Shown here in pieces: positions 42,927 to 51,035 of a DNA stretch of 64,000 bases. Source of the DNA: Arthrobacter_E sp041360795 (lineage in GTDB: Bacteria; Actinomycetota; Actinomycetes; Actinomycetales; Micrococcaceae); the NCBI RefSeq assembly GCF_041360795.1, contig NZ_JBFUPW010000003.1, positions 1 to 64,000 on the forward strand, given 5' to 3'. The first letter of the stretch is position 1. Each line of letters starts with the position of its first letter. Made by a program: the position numbers and the translations under genes. The notes under the pieces were generated by a model. That model ran no database searches and had not been told where the DNA came from. It saw only the letters and a program-made list of their open reading frames with translations.

Positions 42927-44329
42927 CGGACTTCGGACTGCTCAGCGCCATCACGGCGTCCCCCGAGGTCGACGCCCTGACCGGGGACCGCGCCGTGCTG
43001 ACCGCGCTGCTCGATGTGGAGAGCACCTGGTCCGCCGTGCTGGAGGACGCCGGGCTCGTCCCGGCCGGGGCTGCGGACGCCGTCGCGGAGGCCGCCGATC
43101 CGGACCTGTACGACCCGGCGTCGCTCGCCCGGCAGGCACAGGGCGGCGGCAACCCCGTCATCCCGCTGGTCGCCGCGCTCAAGGCGCAGGTCCGCGGGAT
43201 CGACCCCGCCGCCGTGAAGGCCGTGCACGCCTCGCTGACCAGCCAGGACGTGCAGGACTCCGCCCTCATGCTGCTGGCGGCCCGAGTGCGCGCGGAGCTG
43301 CTCCGCGAACTCTCCCACACCACGACGGCGCTCGCCCGGCTCTCGGAGGAGCACGCGGACACGCTGTGTGTCGGGCGCAGCCTGGGCCAGCACGCGCTGC
43401 CGTACACCTTCGGCCTCAAGGCGGCCCAGTGGCTCCAGGGCCTCAACTGCGCCGGTCGCCGACTCGGCGAGGCCACCCTGCCCGCCCAGTTCGGCGGGGC
43501 CGTCGGCACACTCGCGTCCGCCACGCTGCTCACGGCGGGCTCCTCCGCCTCCCCCTTCGCCCTGGCACAGGACCACGCCTCCCGGCTCGGGCTCGCCACG
43601 GCCCACGTGCCCTGGCACGGCGACCGCCAGCCGGTGACGGTCCTGGGCGACGCCCTCGCAGGGATCCTGGACGCGGCCGGCAAGATCGCCGGGGACGTCC
43701 TGTTCCTGACCCGTCCCGAGGTCGCCGAACTGGGCGAACCGACCGGGGCGGGCCGCGGCGTGTCCTCGGCCATGCCGCAGAAACAGAACCCCGTGCTGTC
43801 CGTCCTCCTCCGCAGCGCCGCGCTCCAGGGACCCACCTTCGCCTCGCAGCTGCACCTCGCCGCGGGACTCTTCAACGACGAACGGGCCGACGGCGCCTGG
43901 CACAGCGAATGGCCCGCCCTCCGGTCCCTGCTGAGCCTCTCGCTCGGCGCGGTGCTCACCTTGCGCGAAATGATCGAAGGCCTGCGTGTTTTCCCCGACG
44001 CCATGCGCCGCAACCTGGATCTCACCGGTCCGCTGCTGCTGAGCGAAAGGGTCAAAGCCGCCGTCGCGCCGCTGCTCGGTGATGCCGGGCAGGAGGCGCT
44101 CCAAGCAGTCGTCGACGCCGCGCTCCGGGAATCTCCCGAGCGGCGGGCGGACGCCTACGCCCGAGGGCTCCGGGCGGCGGTGCCGGTCGAGGCCCTGAGT
44201 GACGACGCCCTCGCGCAGCTGCTCGACCCCGCCGGCTATCTCGGGGAAGCCGAGGAGATCCGCCGCAGGATCCTCGACTCGCTCCCGGACGCACCCGACG
44301 CTCAGGACGAAGGAGCCACCCGTGACTGA
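42923..44329 (+). CDS. pcaB: 3-Carboxy-cis,cis-muconate cycloisomerase
   Basis: The 468-residue fumarase/aspartase-superfamily enzyme forms 4-carboxymuconolactone. Conserved regions are VHASLTSQDVQDSALML (substrate Ser/Thr region), LSVGRSLGQHALPYTFGLKAAQW-like sequence, and the signature loop GRGVSSAMPQKQNPVLS. The GTG at 42923 overlaps the pcaG stop (GTGA). It overlaps pcaD by 8 nt at the other end, so the operon is tightly coupled. Confidence 0.95.
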   Translation: MTDFGLLSAITASPEVDALTGDRAVLTALLDVESTWSAVLEDAGLVPAGAADAVAEAADPDLYDPASLARQAQGGGNPVIPLVAALKAQVRGIDPAAVKAVHASLTSQDVQDSALMLLAARVRAELLRELSHTTTALARLSEEHADTLCVGRSLGQHALPYTFGLKAAQWLQGLNCAGRRLGEATLPAQFGGAVGTLASATLLTAGSSASPFALAQDHASRLGLATAHVPWHGDRQPVTVLGDALAGILDAAGKIAGDVLFLTRPEVAELGEPTGAGRGVSSAMPQKQNPVLSVLLRSAALQGPTFASQLHLAAGLFNDERADGAWHSEWPALRSLLSLSLGAVLTLREMIEGLRVFPDAMRRNLDLTGPLLLSERVKAAVAPLLGDAGQEALQAVVDAALRESPERRADAYARGLRAAVPVEALSDDALAQLLDPAGYLGEAEEIRRRILDSLPDAPDAQDEGATRD

Positions 44330-45143
44330 CACGATCGACACCGCCGCGCCCGCCCTCAAGGCGGTCCTGCTCTCGCCCCGCCGGGACCTCGGAGACCGGC
44401 CGCTCCTGGCGCTCGGCCCGTCCCTCGGCACCTCCACCGTGCTCTGGAATGAGACCGCGGCCCTGCTCGCGGACGAGTACGACGTGATCGGCTGGGATCT
44501 CCCGGGCCACGGCGTCTCCCCGGCCGCCGCACGCCCGTTCCGCATGGAGGACCTCGCCGCCTCGGTGCTATCGCTGGTGGATTCCATCGCCCCCGGCGCC
44601 CGCTTCCACTACGCCGGAGTCTCCCTCGGCGGCGCGGTGGGTCTCCAGCTCGCCCTCGACCACGGCGATCGGCTGCTCGGTCTGTCCGTGCAGTGCAGCG
44701 GCCCCAAGCTGGCCACCGAGGAGAGCTGGCTCGAACGTGCCGGCACCGTCCGGGCCCAGGGCACGGCCGTCATGATCCAGGGATCCGCGCAGCGCTGGTT
44801 CGCGGCGGGATTCATGGAACGCCGGCCGGAACAGAGCAGCCGACTGCTGCACGTCCTGCGGGACACCGAGCGGAACAGTTACGCAGCGTGCTGCGAGGCA
44901 CTCGCAGCCTTCGACGTCCGCGACCGCCTGGGCGGGATCACCGTCCCCGTGCAGCTCGTCGCCGGGGTCGAAGACCAGGTGGCGCCGCCGTCGCTCGCCG
45001 AGGAGACCGCAGCGGCCATCACCGCGGGAGGTGGCACGGCGACCGTCGAGGTGCTCGACGGCGTCGCCCACCTCGCGCCGACCGAGGCGCCCCAGACGGT
45101 CGCCGCCCTTCTCCGTTCCTTCCTCCAGGAGGTCTCCGCATGA
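44322..45143 (+). CDS. pcaD: 3-Oxoadipate enol-lactonase
   Basis: The 273-residue alpha/beta hydrolase cleaves 3-oxoadipate enol-lactone to 3-oxoadipate. Visible motifs are DLPGHGVS, the nucleophile elbow YAGVSLGGAVG with Ser, the acid in AGVEDQVAPP and the catalytic His in DGVAHLAPTEAP. The GTG at 44322 follows AAGGAGCC. It overlaps pcaC by 4 nt. In several actinobacteria this and the next protein are one chain (PcaL); here they are separate. Confidence 0.93.
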   Translation: MTDTIDTAAPALKAVLLSPRRDLGDRPLLALGPSLGTSTVLWNETAALLADEYDVIGWDLPGHGVSPAAARPFRMEDLAASVLSLVDSIAPGARFHYAGVSLGGAVGLQLALDHGDRLLGLSVQCSGPKLATEESWLERAGTVRAQGTAVMIQGSAQRWFAAGFMERRPEQSSRLLHVLRDTERNSYAACCEALAAFDVRDRLGGITVPVQLVAGVEDQVAPPSLAEETAAAITAGGGTATVEVLDGVAHLAPTEAPQTVAALLRSFLQEVSA

Positions 45144-45577
45144 GTGAACAGCCACAGGATTCCGCACGCAACGGGGTCGTCCAGCCGGACTCCACCGCGC
45201 GCCAGATCCACGACGCCGGCATGGTGGTCCGCCGCGAAGTCCTCGGGGACGCCCATGTGGACCGGGCCAACGCCGCCAAGAACGAGTTCACCGAGGACTT
45301 CCAGGACATGATCACCCGCATCGCCTGGGGCGGGATCTGGACTCGGCCCGGGCTGTCCCGGCAGATGCGCTCGGCCGTGACCCTGACCGCCATGGTGGCG
45401 CACGGTCACTGGGAGGAGTTCGCCATGCACGTCCGCGCGGCGCTGCGGAACGGGCTGACCCGCGAGGAGATCAAGGAGATCCTCCTCCAGGCCGCCATCT
45501 ACTGCGGGGTCCCCTCCGCCAACACCGCTTTCAAGACCGCACAGCAGGTCTTCGCAGAAATGGATCAGCCCTCATGA
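45140..45577 (+). CDS. pcaC: 4-Carboxymuconolactone decarboxylase
   Basis: The 145-residue all-helical protein of the CMD/AhpD family decarboxylates carboxymuconolactone to the enol-lactone. Marks are RREVLGDAHVDRANA, ITRIAWGGIWTRPGLSRQMRSAVTLTAMVAHGHWEEFAMHVRAALRNGLTREEIKEILLQAAIYCGVPSANTAF, with the proton-relay His/Glu. The ATG overlaps the pcaD stop. Order D then C matches the domain order of fused PcaL. Confidence 0.95.
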   Translation: MSEQPQDSARNGVVQPDSTARQIHDAGMVVRREVLGDAHVDRANAAKNEFTEDFQDMITRIAWGGIWTRPGLSRQMRSAVTLTAMVAHGHWEEFAMHVRAALRNGLTREEIKEILLQAAIYCGVPSANTAFKTAQQVFAEMDQPS

Positions 45578-46800
45578 ATCAGGCCTATGTGTACGACGCC
45601 GTGCGCACGCCCTTCGGCAAGTTCGGCTCCGGGCTGGCGGGGGTGCGTCCCGACGACCTCGCCGCGCACATCGTCCGCGAGTCGGTGCGGCGCGCCCCGG
45701 GTCTCGACGCCGCCCGGATCGACGAGATCGTCTTCGGCAACGCCAATGGCGCGGGCGAGGAGAACCGCAATGTGGCCCGCATGGCAGGCCTGCTCGCGGG
45801 GCTGCCCGTCTCCGTGCCCGGGACCACCGTCAACCGCCTCTGCGGGTCCTCCCTGGACGCGACGATCATCGCCTCCCGGCAGATCGAGACCGGCGACGCC
45901 GACCTCCTGCTGGTCGGCGGCGTGGAGTCCATGAGCCGCGCGCCGTGGGTGCTGCCCAAGACCACCCGCCCGTTCCCGGCCGGGGACATGACCCTCGCGT
46001 CGACCACGCTCGGCTGGCGCCTGGTGAACCCTGCGATGAACCCGGAGTGGACCGTGTCCCTCGGGGAGGCCACCGAACGGCTGCGGGAACGGCACCGCAT
46101 CAGCCGCGACCGGCAGGACGAGTTCGCCGCGGAGTCCCACCGGCTGGCCGCCGCGGCCTGGGACGAGGGCTTCTACGACGCCCTCGTGTCCCCCGTTCCC
46201 GGCACCGAGCTGCTCCGGGACGAGGGCATCCGCCCCGGGACCACCACGGAGAAGCTCGCCGGCCTGAAGACCGTCTTCCGCCCGGACAACGGCGACCGTT
46301 CCGGCACGACGACGGGCGGCACGGTCACGGCGGGCAACGCCTCGCCGCTGTCGGACGGGGCCTCGGCGGCGTGGCTGGGCTCCGAACGGGCCGCCGGGCT
46401 GCTCGGGATGGATCCCGTGGCGCGCGTGGCAGGCCGGGGCGCGCACGGCAATGACCCGCAGTTCTTCGGTTTCGCGCCCGTGGAGGCGGCGAACCAGGCC
46501 CTCGCCCGGGCCGGCGTCCGCTGGGAGGAGGTGGGCGCCGTCGAGCTCAATGAGGCGTTCGCCGCCCAGTCCCTGGCCTGCGTCGACGCCTGGGGCATCG
46601 ACCCGGGCATCGTCAACCGGCACGGTGGCGCGATCGCGATGGGTCACCCGCTGGGCGCCTCCGGGACGCGGATCCTCGGCACGCTGGCCCGCTCGCTCCA
46701 GGCGAGTGGCGAACGCTGGGGTGTCGCTGCGATCTGCATCGGCGTCGGGCAGGGCCTTGCCGTGGTGCTGGAGAACGTGAGCGCGGGGGTGAAGGGCTGA
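45574..46800 (+). CDS. pcaF: 3-Oxoadipyl-CoA thiolase
   Basis: The 408-residue thiolase splits 3-oxoadipyl-CoA into succinyl-CoA and acetyl-CoA. The nucleophile Cys90 is in VNRLCGSSLDA, NEAFAAQSLAC and the His motif GGAIAMGHPLGASG follow, and the second Cys is in AAICIGVGQG. MSRAPWVLPK is typical of PcaF/PaaJ thiolases. It overlaps pcaC by 4 nt and pcaI by 1 nt. Confidence 0.95.
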   Translation: MNQAYVYDAVRTPFGKFGSGLAGVRPDDLAAHIVRESVRRAPGLDAARIDEIVFGNANGAGEENRNVARMAGLLAGLPVSVPGTTVNRLCGSSLDATIIASRQIETGDADLLLVGGVESMSRAPWVLPKTTRPFPAGDMTLASTTLGWRLVNPAMNPEWTVSLGEATERLRERHRISRDRQDEFAAESHRLAAAAWDEGFYDALVSPVPGTELLRDEGIRPGTTTEKLAGLKTVFRPDNGDRSGTTTGGTVTAGNASPLSDGASAAWLGSERAAGLLGMDPVARVAGRGAHGNDPQFFGFAPVEAANQALARAGVRWEEVGAVELNEAFAAQSLACVDAWGIDPGIVNRHGGAIAMGHPLGASGTRILGTLARSLQASGERWGVAAICIGVGQGLAVVLENVSAGVKG

Positions 46801-47462
46801 TGCTGACCTTCCTCGACTCCGTGACCGAGGCGGTCGCGGGAATCCGTGACGGGTCCACCGTGATGATCGGCGGTTTCGGCAACGCCGGGCAGCCCTTCGA
46901 ACTGATCGATGCGCTGCTGGACTCCGGCGCGACCGATCTGACCGTGGTGAACAACAACGCCGGGCAGGCCGACCAGGGCCTCGCGCTGCTCATCAAGGAG
47001 GGCCGGGTGCGGAAGATGATCTGCTCCTTCCCGCGCCAGTCCGACTCCTGGCACTTCGACGAGAAGTACCGGGCCGGCCAGATCGAACTGGAGCTCGTCC
47101 CCCAGGGCAATCTGGCCGAGCGCATCCGCGCGGCGGGGGCCGGGATCGGCGGGTTCTTCACGCCCACCGGTTACGGGACCATGCTCGCCGAGGGCAAGGA
47201 GACCCGCTTCCTGGACGGCGTGTGGCAGGTGTTCGAGACGCCCATCCACGCCGATGTCGCGCTGATCAAGGCGCTCAAGGCCGACGGCAAGGGCAATCTG
47301 GTGTACCGCAAGACCGCCCGGAACTTCGGCCCCATCATGGCCGCCGCCGCACGGCACACCATCGCCCAGGTCTCCGAGATCGTGCCGGTCGGCGCCCTGG
47401 ACCCGGAGCACGTCGTGACCCCGGGCATCTACGTCAACAGCATCGTGAAGGTGGCCTCATGA
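46800..47462 (+). CDS. pcaI: 3-Oxoadipate CoA-transferase subunit A
   Basis: The 220-residue alpha subunit of a class I CoA-transferase starts with a glycine loop (IRDGSTVMIGGFGNAGQP). It has LTVVNNNAG, GAGIGGFFTPTGYGT and the C-terminal ALDPEHVVTPGIYVN. With PcaJ it transfers CoA from succinyl-CoA to 3-oxoadipate. A one-base overlap with pcaF and a four-base overlap with pcaJ are visible. Confidence 0.95.
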   Translation: MLTFLDSVTEAVAGIRDGSTVMIGGFGNAGQPFELIDALLDSGATDLTVVNNNAGQADQGLALLIKEGRVRKMICSFPRQSDSWHFDEKYRAGQIELELVPQGNLAERIRAAGAGIGGFFTPTGYGTMLAEGKETRFLDGVWQVFETPIHADVALIKALKADGKGNLVYRKTARNFGPIMAAAARHTIAQVSEIVPVGALDPEHVVTPGIYVNSIVKVAS

Positions 47463-48130
47463 GCACGCTTCCGTCCCTTCAGACCTCGCCCGAGATGCTG
47501 GGCCGGTCCGAGCTCGCCGCGCTCGTGGCCCGCGACATCCCCACGGGTTCCTTCGTGAACCTGGGGATCGGGCAGCCTACGCTGGTCTCCAATTTCCTCA
47601 CCGAGGAACAGAACGTCACCCTCCACACGGAGAACGGCATGCTCGGCATGGGGCCAGAGGCCGTGGGCGAGCAGATCGACGGCGACCTCATCAACGCCGG
47701 GAAGATCCCGGTCACCGAGCTCCCCGGGGCGTCCTACTTCCATCACGCCGACTCGTTCGCGATCATGCGCGGCGGCCACCTGGACATCTGCGTGCTGGGC
47801 GCCTTCCAGGTCTCCGCCACGGGCGATCTGGCGAACTGGCACACCGGCGCCCCGGACGCGATCCCCGCGGTCGGCGGCGCCATGGACCTGGCCACGGGCG
47901 CCAAGGACGTGTTCGTGATGATGAGCCTGCTCACCCGCGACGGCGCCTCCAAGCTCGTGGAGACCTGCACGTACCCGCTCACGGGCGTCGGCTGCGTGAC
48001 CCGGGTCTACACGGAACGCGCAGTGTTCCTCATCGGGCGCGACGGCGTCACGGTGCGGGAGACCTTCGGCTGCACCGTGGAGGAACTCCGCTCCCTCGTG
48101 CCGATGCCGCTGCTCACCCCTGCCGGCTGA
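47459..48130 (+). CDS. pcaJ: 3-Oxoadipate CoA-transferase subunit B
   Basis: The 223-residue beta subunit has FVNLGIGQPTLVSNFL and the catalytic Glu58 in LHTENGMLGMGP. DLINAGKIPVTELPGASYFHHADSFAIMRGGHLD and GGAMDLATGAKDVFVMM are standard. It is the last structural gene of the pca operon. The ATG lies inside the end of pcaI, and the regulator follows about 60 nt later. Confidence 0.95.
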   Translation: MSTLPSLQTSPEMLGRSELAALVARDIPTGSFVNLGIGQPTLVSNFLTEEQNVTLHTENGMLGMGPEAVGEQIDGDLINAGKIPVTELPGASYFHHADSFAIMRGGHLDICVLGAFQVSATGDLANWHTGAPDAIPAVGGAMDLATGAKDVFVMMSLLTRDGASKLVETCTYPLTGVGCVTRVYTERAVFLIGRDGVTVRETFGCTVEELRSLVPMPLLTPAG

Positions 48131-48192
48131 GCCGGGAGGCCCGAGCCGACCCCGCGAGGCCACCGCGGAGCGGCCACATAGGATAGGTGATC

Positions 48193-48996
48193 ATGAGAGA
48201 AGCAGGACCAGCTGCCCCGCAGGCCGGCGATCAGTATGTGCAATCGCTCGCCCGCGGCCTCGCGGTGATCAGGGCCTTCGACGCGAACAACCCGCACATG
48301 ACTCTGAGCGAGGTCGCCGTGCGGACGGGCCTGACCCGTGCCACCGCGCGCCGCTTCCTGCACACCCTGGTGGAGCTGGGCTACGTCCGCACGGACGGCA
48401 AGACCTTCGCCCTGACCGCTCTCGTGCTCCAGCTCGGCTACTCGTACCTGTCCGCCCTCACGCTCCCCCAGCTGGCTCAGCCGCATCTGGAGGAGCTGTC
48501 CGTGCGGCTCGGGGAGTCGACGTCGGCCGCGGTGCTGGACGGGAACGACATCTTCTACGTCGCCCGCGTGGCCACCCGCCGCATCATGACCGTCGGCATC
48601 ACGGTGGGGACCCGCTTCCCGGCGTACGCCACCTCCATGGGGCGCGTGCTGCTGGCCGGGCTTCCGGATCCGGAATTGCGCGCCTACCTGGATGCCGTGA
48701 CGCTCGAAGCGCTGACCCCGCGCACCGTGACCACCCGAACGGACCTCGTCGCGGAGCTCGAGAAGGTCCGCATCCAGGGGTGGTGCCTGCTGGATCAGGA
48801 GCTGGAACTCGGCCTGATGTCCGTGGCGGCGCCCGTGCGCAACGCCGCCGGGAAGACCGTGGCGGCCGTGAACGTCTCCCTGCAGGCCCAGAACGTCGCC
48901 GGCCAGGACGACCCCGAGGCGTACCTGGCCTCGGTGACCCGCGAGATCGTGGGGACGGCGGCGCTCATCTCCCAGGAGATCTCCGCGCGGGCTTAA
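48193..48996 (+). CDS. pcaR: IclR-family regulator of the pca operon
   Basis: The 267-residue protein has an N-terminal winged helix (YVQSLARGLAVIRAFDANNPHMTLSEVAVRTGLTRATARRFLHTLVELGYV). The IclR domain shows GTRFPAYATSMGRVLLAGLPD, GWCLLDQELELGLMSVAAPV and the typical QDDPEAYL tail. The YVQSLxRGLxVIxAF form is characteristic of PcaR/PobR-type IclR members. A TAGGAT -10 box (48179-48184) suggests its own promoter. I chose the ATG at 48193 over a GTG at 48187 that would precede the expected transcription start. Confidence 0.9.
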   Translation: MREAGPAAPQAGDQYVQSLARGLAVIRAFDANNPHMTLSEVAVRTGLTRATARRFLHTLVELGYVRTDGKTFALTALVLQLGYSYLSALTLPQLAQPHLEELSVRLGESTSAAVLDGNDIFYVARVATRRIMTVGITVGTRFPAYATSMGRVLLAGLPDPELRAYLDAVTLEALTPRTVTTRTDLVAELEKVRIQGWCLLDQELELGLMSVAAPVRNAAGKTVAAVNVSLQAQNVAGQDDPEAYLASVTREIVGTAALISQEISARA

Positions 48997-49383
48997 TCCC
49001 GAGCGAGGCGACACCAGCCCATAGCTTCACCGGACGCTCCATAGCATGGACACCAAGTACCTCACCACCACGAAGCCAGGCAGCACGGGCCGCCAGGTGG
49101 CCAGCCCTCGGATCCTTAAAACGCCACTGTGGAGATCAGCGCCAGAAAAGGAGTGTGGTGCCTCTCCCTCCACGGGCAACCGGACGCCTCCTTCGTCGTC
49201 ACCCAGATTCAGCCGCTGCCCCGTCGCGGCCATGTTTCTCCTGCAGTGGACACACCTGCGGCTGGCTTACCTAAAGGAGAGCCGGGCCGTCAGACATTGA
49301 TCCGCGATGCTCAACCGACTAGCTTAATCGTCGGATTCCCGCATGAATTCAACGCAGGAAGCCAGTTGTAGAAGAACCTAGTG
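48997..49383. other. Spacer with no supported gene
   Basis: Short open frames on both strands (about 70-85 codons) lack ribosome-binding sites, codon bias and domains. CATAGCATGG near 49040 could be a -10 with a leaderless ATG at 49046, but the downstream frame does not look like protein. The stretch ends at the 62-bp palindrome. Confidence 0.4.
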
Positions 49384-49445
49384 GTAAGCACATGCGGTTG
49401 TGGCCACCAACTCTAGAGTTGGTGGCCACAACCGCATGTGCTTAC
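49384..49445. repeat. 62-bp perfect palindrome without loop (single-copy family E)
   Basis: Two 31-bp arms (starting GTAAGCACATGCGGTTGTGG) meet at CTCT|AGAG with no spacer and no mismatch. It lies 13 nt beyond the stop of the small membrane-protein gene on the minus strand, in a convergent position relative to pcaR. Confidence 0.95.
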
Positions 49446-49458
49446 GGAGCCCGAGCAG

Positions 49459-49665
49459 CTAGTCGTTCACATGATGCACCGGTGAGGATGCCTCCCTAAG
49501 CTTGCGTCTACGCCTTATCCAGACCACAAACGTCCATACGGCACCTACGAGGAACACCAGCGAAGCGATCATGCGCCACCACGCGAATGGTTGCCACACG
49601 CCAAATAGTAGGGACCATGCAAAAAGAATCAGAGATTGCCATGGAATGCTAGATTCATTTCTCAT
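49459..49665 (-). CDS. Small two-helix membrane protein beside a bacteriocin-like gene
   Basis: The 68-residue protein has hydrophobic segments at about 11-28 (LILFAWSLLFGVWQPFAW) and 31-50 (MIASLVFLVGAVWTFVVWI). A strongly basic stretch RRRRKLR follows. Size, topology and charge resemble bacteriocin immunity proteins, but no family is recognised. It starts 41 nt after the stop of the secreted-peptide gene, with GAGGT upstream of the ATG, so the two are probably co-transcribed. Confidence 0.65.
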   Translation of the reverse strand: MRNESSIPWQSLILFAWSLLFGVWQPFAWWRMIASLVFLVGAVWTFVVWIRRRRKLREASSPVHHVND

Positions 49666-49706
49666 CGTTAGGTACCTCTATTTGTAGTTGCGTAAGGATA
49701 CGTTGT

Positions 49707-50216
49707 TTAGACGCCGGCGCAACCGGCAATCGTGAAACCGATTCCTGCCAGCGTACCTGCTAGGGCCCAGCCTACGACCTCACCACCTGGGGCGAATAGG
49801 GTCACCAAACCTAGCGCGATGCCACCGGCACAAGTGACGCTAATCATGCCGCCGTTACGACCAGTGTTGACATGAGCGACGTGATCGCCATTGATGTACA
49901 CGTCCAAGTACCCGGGGCATGAGGCTGGAGCCTTCCCGGTCCAGGGATGTGAAACCCCAAGGCTGATACAGAACGAGTAGTACTTGCCGGCCGGCTCGCG
50001 AACCAGACCGGGGCGATTCTTGGTGATCAGCTTTTCCGGCTCAGCTGACGATGTAAGCGTCGAGGTGTCAGGCGCAATGGGCTGCACAACCGAAGGTCTT
50101 TGGGTAGCAGGTTGAGCCGAGGGCATTGATGCAGCGTTCGCAGCACCCATGGGGGCGCCTGCGACTAAGAGGGTCATAGTGGCAATCAGCAGAACTTTTC
50201 GGACTTTCGACAGCAT
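49707..50216 (-). CDS. Secreted Gly-rich, Cys-containing protein; bacteriocin-like precursor
   Basis: The 169-residue protein starts with a Sec signal peptide (MLSKVRKVLLIATMTLLVAGAPMGAANAA) and a Ser/Thr/Pro pro-region (about 30-75). A domain with two cysteines follows (YYSFCISLGVSHPWTGKAPASC). The last 48 residues are hydrophobic and Gly-rich: NGGMISVTCAGGIALGLV then GWALAGTLAGIGFTIAGCAGV. They hold two more cysteines and several GxxxG steps after a Gly-Gly. That C-terminus resembles a pore-forming peptide such as class II or halocin-like bacteriocins. AAGGAGCG precedes the ATG. The identification is inference from architecture. Confidence 0.6.
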   Translation of the reverse strand: MLSKVRKVLLIATMTLLVAGAPMGAANAASMPSAQPATQRPSVVQPIAPDTSTLTSSAEPEKLITKNRPGLVREPAGKYYSFCISLGVSHPWTGKAPASCPGYLDVYINGDHVAHVNTGRNGGMISVTCAGGIALGLVTLFAPGGEVVGWALAGTLAGIGFTIAGCAGV

Positions 50217-50240
50217 TCTTCACGCTCCTTGATCCCGTAA

Positions 50241-50268
50241 ATTATGAACTCAACGTAACAGTTCTCAA
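50241..50268 (-). promoter_or_regulatory. Promoter candidate for the bacteriocin-like gene
   Basis: On the minus strand -35 TTGAGA (50263-50268) and -10 CATAAT (50241-50246) are 16 bp apart, about 25 nt before the ATG at 50216. The surrounding DNA is clearly AT-richer than the genome average. Confidence 0.5.
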
Positions 50269-50357
50269 CACAACCGTCTATGGAATTCACTTGACAAAAC
50301 GGCTCTCGCCAATCGTGATATAGTACTCCCCGCTGCGGGTCAAGGCGAGAATTCTGG

Positions 50358-50413
50358 TGCACTCCTGGAGATTTAGCTCAGTCGTTATACGGACTCGGAT
50401 GGGAAGGAGTGCA
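50358..50413 (+). other. Short tRNA-like stem-loop (not a functional tRNA)
   Basis: TGCACTCCT (50358-50366) pairs perfectly with AGGAGTGCA (50405-50413). The loop contains ATTTAGCTCAGTCG, which looks like the D-arm of a tRNA. At 56 nt it lacks room for anticodon and T arms. It may be a tRNA remnant or an unrelated hairpin. Confidence 0.3.
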
Positions 50414-50960
50414 AAAGCGGTTTCCGAAGGCGAAGTCCAGACTGACTCCGCTGACGATCATCCATCGCATCAGGGTTACGTGGACTTCGCCGGGCCACAG
50501 GCTGCGTCAAGAGCTCTGCGCCGCGGCGTGCGAGTTCGGCGTCCAGGAGTTCCTGCCGCCACGGTGCGGGGATGTCGTGGCTGGTGGCGACATCGGAGCG
50601 CATCATCCATTCGGGCATCCGGTCAGAGATCCTGGAAGGCGTCGTGGTGGTCTGTCGGCGGCGGAGCTCCAGTTCGGTGGTCAGGCGTGAGACGAGGGCG
50701 CCTGATAAGGATGCGTGAGGACGCGCCAGGTTCGAATGCTTCGTCTTCGCGCTACGCGGCGGGCATCTGCTCGCGGCGCGCGGCTTCGCGGTGCAGGGAG
50801 GCGTCCAGCCAGCGGGCCTTGCAGATCCGATCGGCCACTTTCACGTCGCTAAGGGCTCCATGCAGGCGGCGCCGCCAGGGGGTCTCGGGGCGCTATTTGA
50901 ACCAGTCGCGCATGAGCGGCAGGCGGACGACGTCGACGTCCTGGCGGACTCAGGAGCGGG
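50378..50960 (-). pseudogene. Decayed gene of unknown family, several frames
   Basis: Protein-like translation jumps between minus-strand frames. The 5' part reads VVRLPLMRDWFK, a TAG at 50893-50895, then RPETPWRRRLHGALSDVKVADRI, ending at another TAG (50752-50754). A shifted frame continues MPEWMMRSDVATSHDIPAP, and a third carries GEVHVTLMRWMIVSGVSLDF to a TGA at 50378-50380. At least two stops and two frameshifts are needed to join them. I do not recognise the family. The codon bias resembles host genes, so it may be an old mobile-element gene. Confidence 0.5.
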
Positions 50961-50968
50961 CACGACGA

Positions 50969-51004
50969 AGGCCCCGGGGCCGGATCACTCCGGCCACGGG
51001 GCCT
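50969..51004 (-). terminator. Terminator after the DUF3073 gene
   Basis: AGGCCCCGGGGCCGG and CCGGCCACGGGGCCT form a 15-bp stem with one mismatch and an ATCACT loop, 32 nt past the DUF3073 stop on its strand. Confidence 0.7.
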
Positions 51005-51035
51005 ATAAGGGGAGGGGACTCATCCCGTCATCGCA

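Noticed and set aside
49027..49371. Short frames on both strands after pcaR
   Set aside because: None has a ribosome-binding site or protein-like codon pattern; they overlap each other in conflicting frames.
50291..50324. TTGACA and TATAGT on the plus strand as a promoter
   Set aside because: The spacer is 22 bp, outside the usual 16-18, and no convincing gene follows on that strand.
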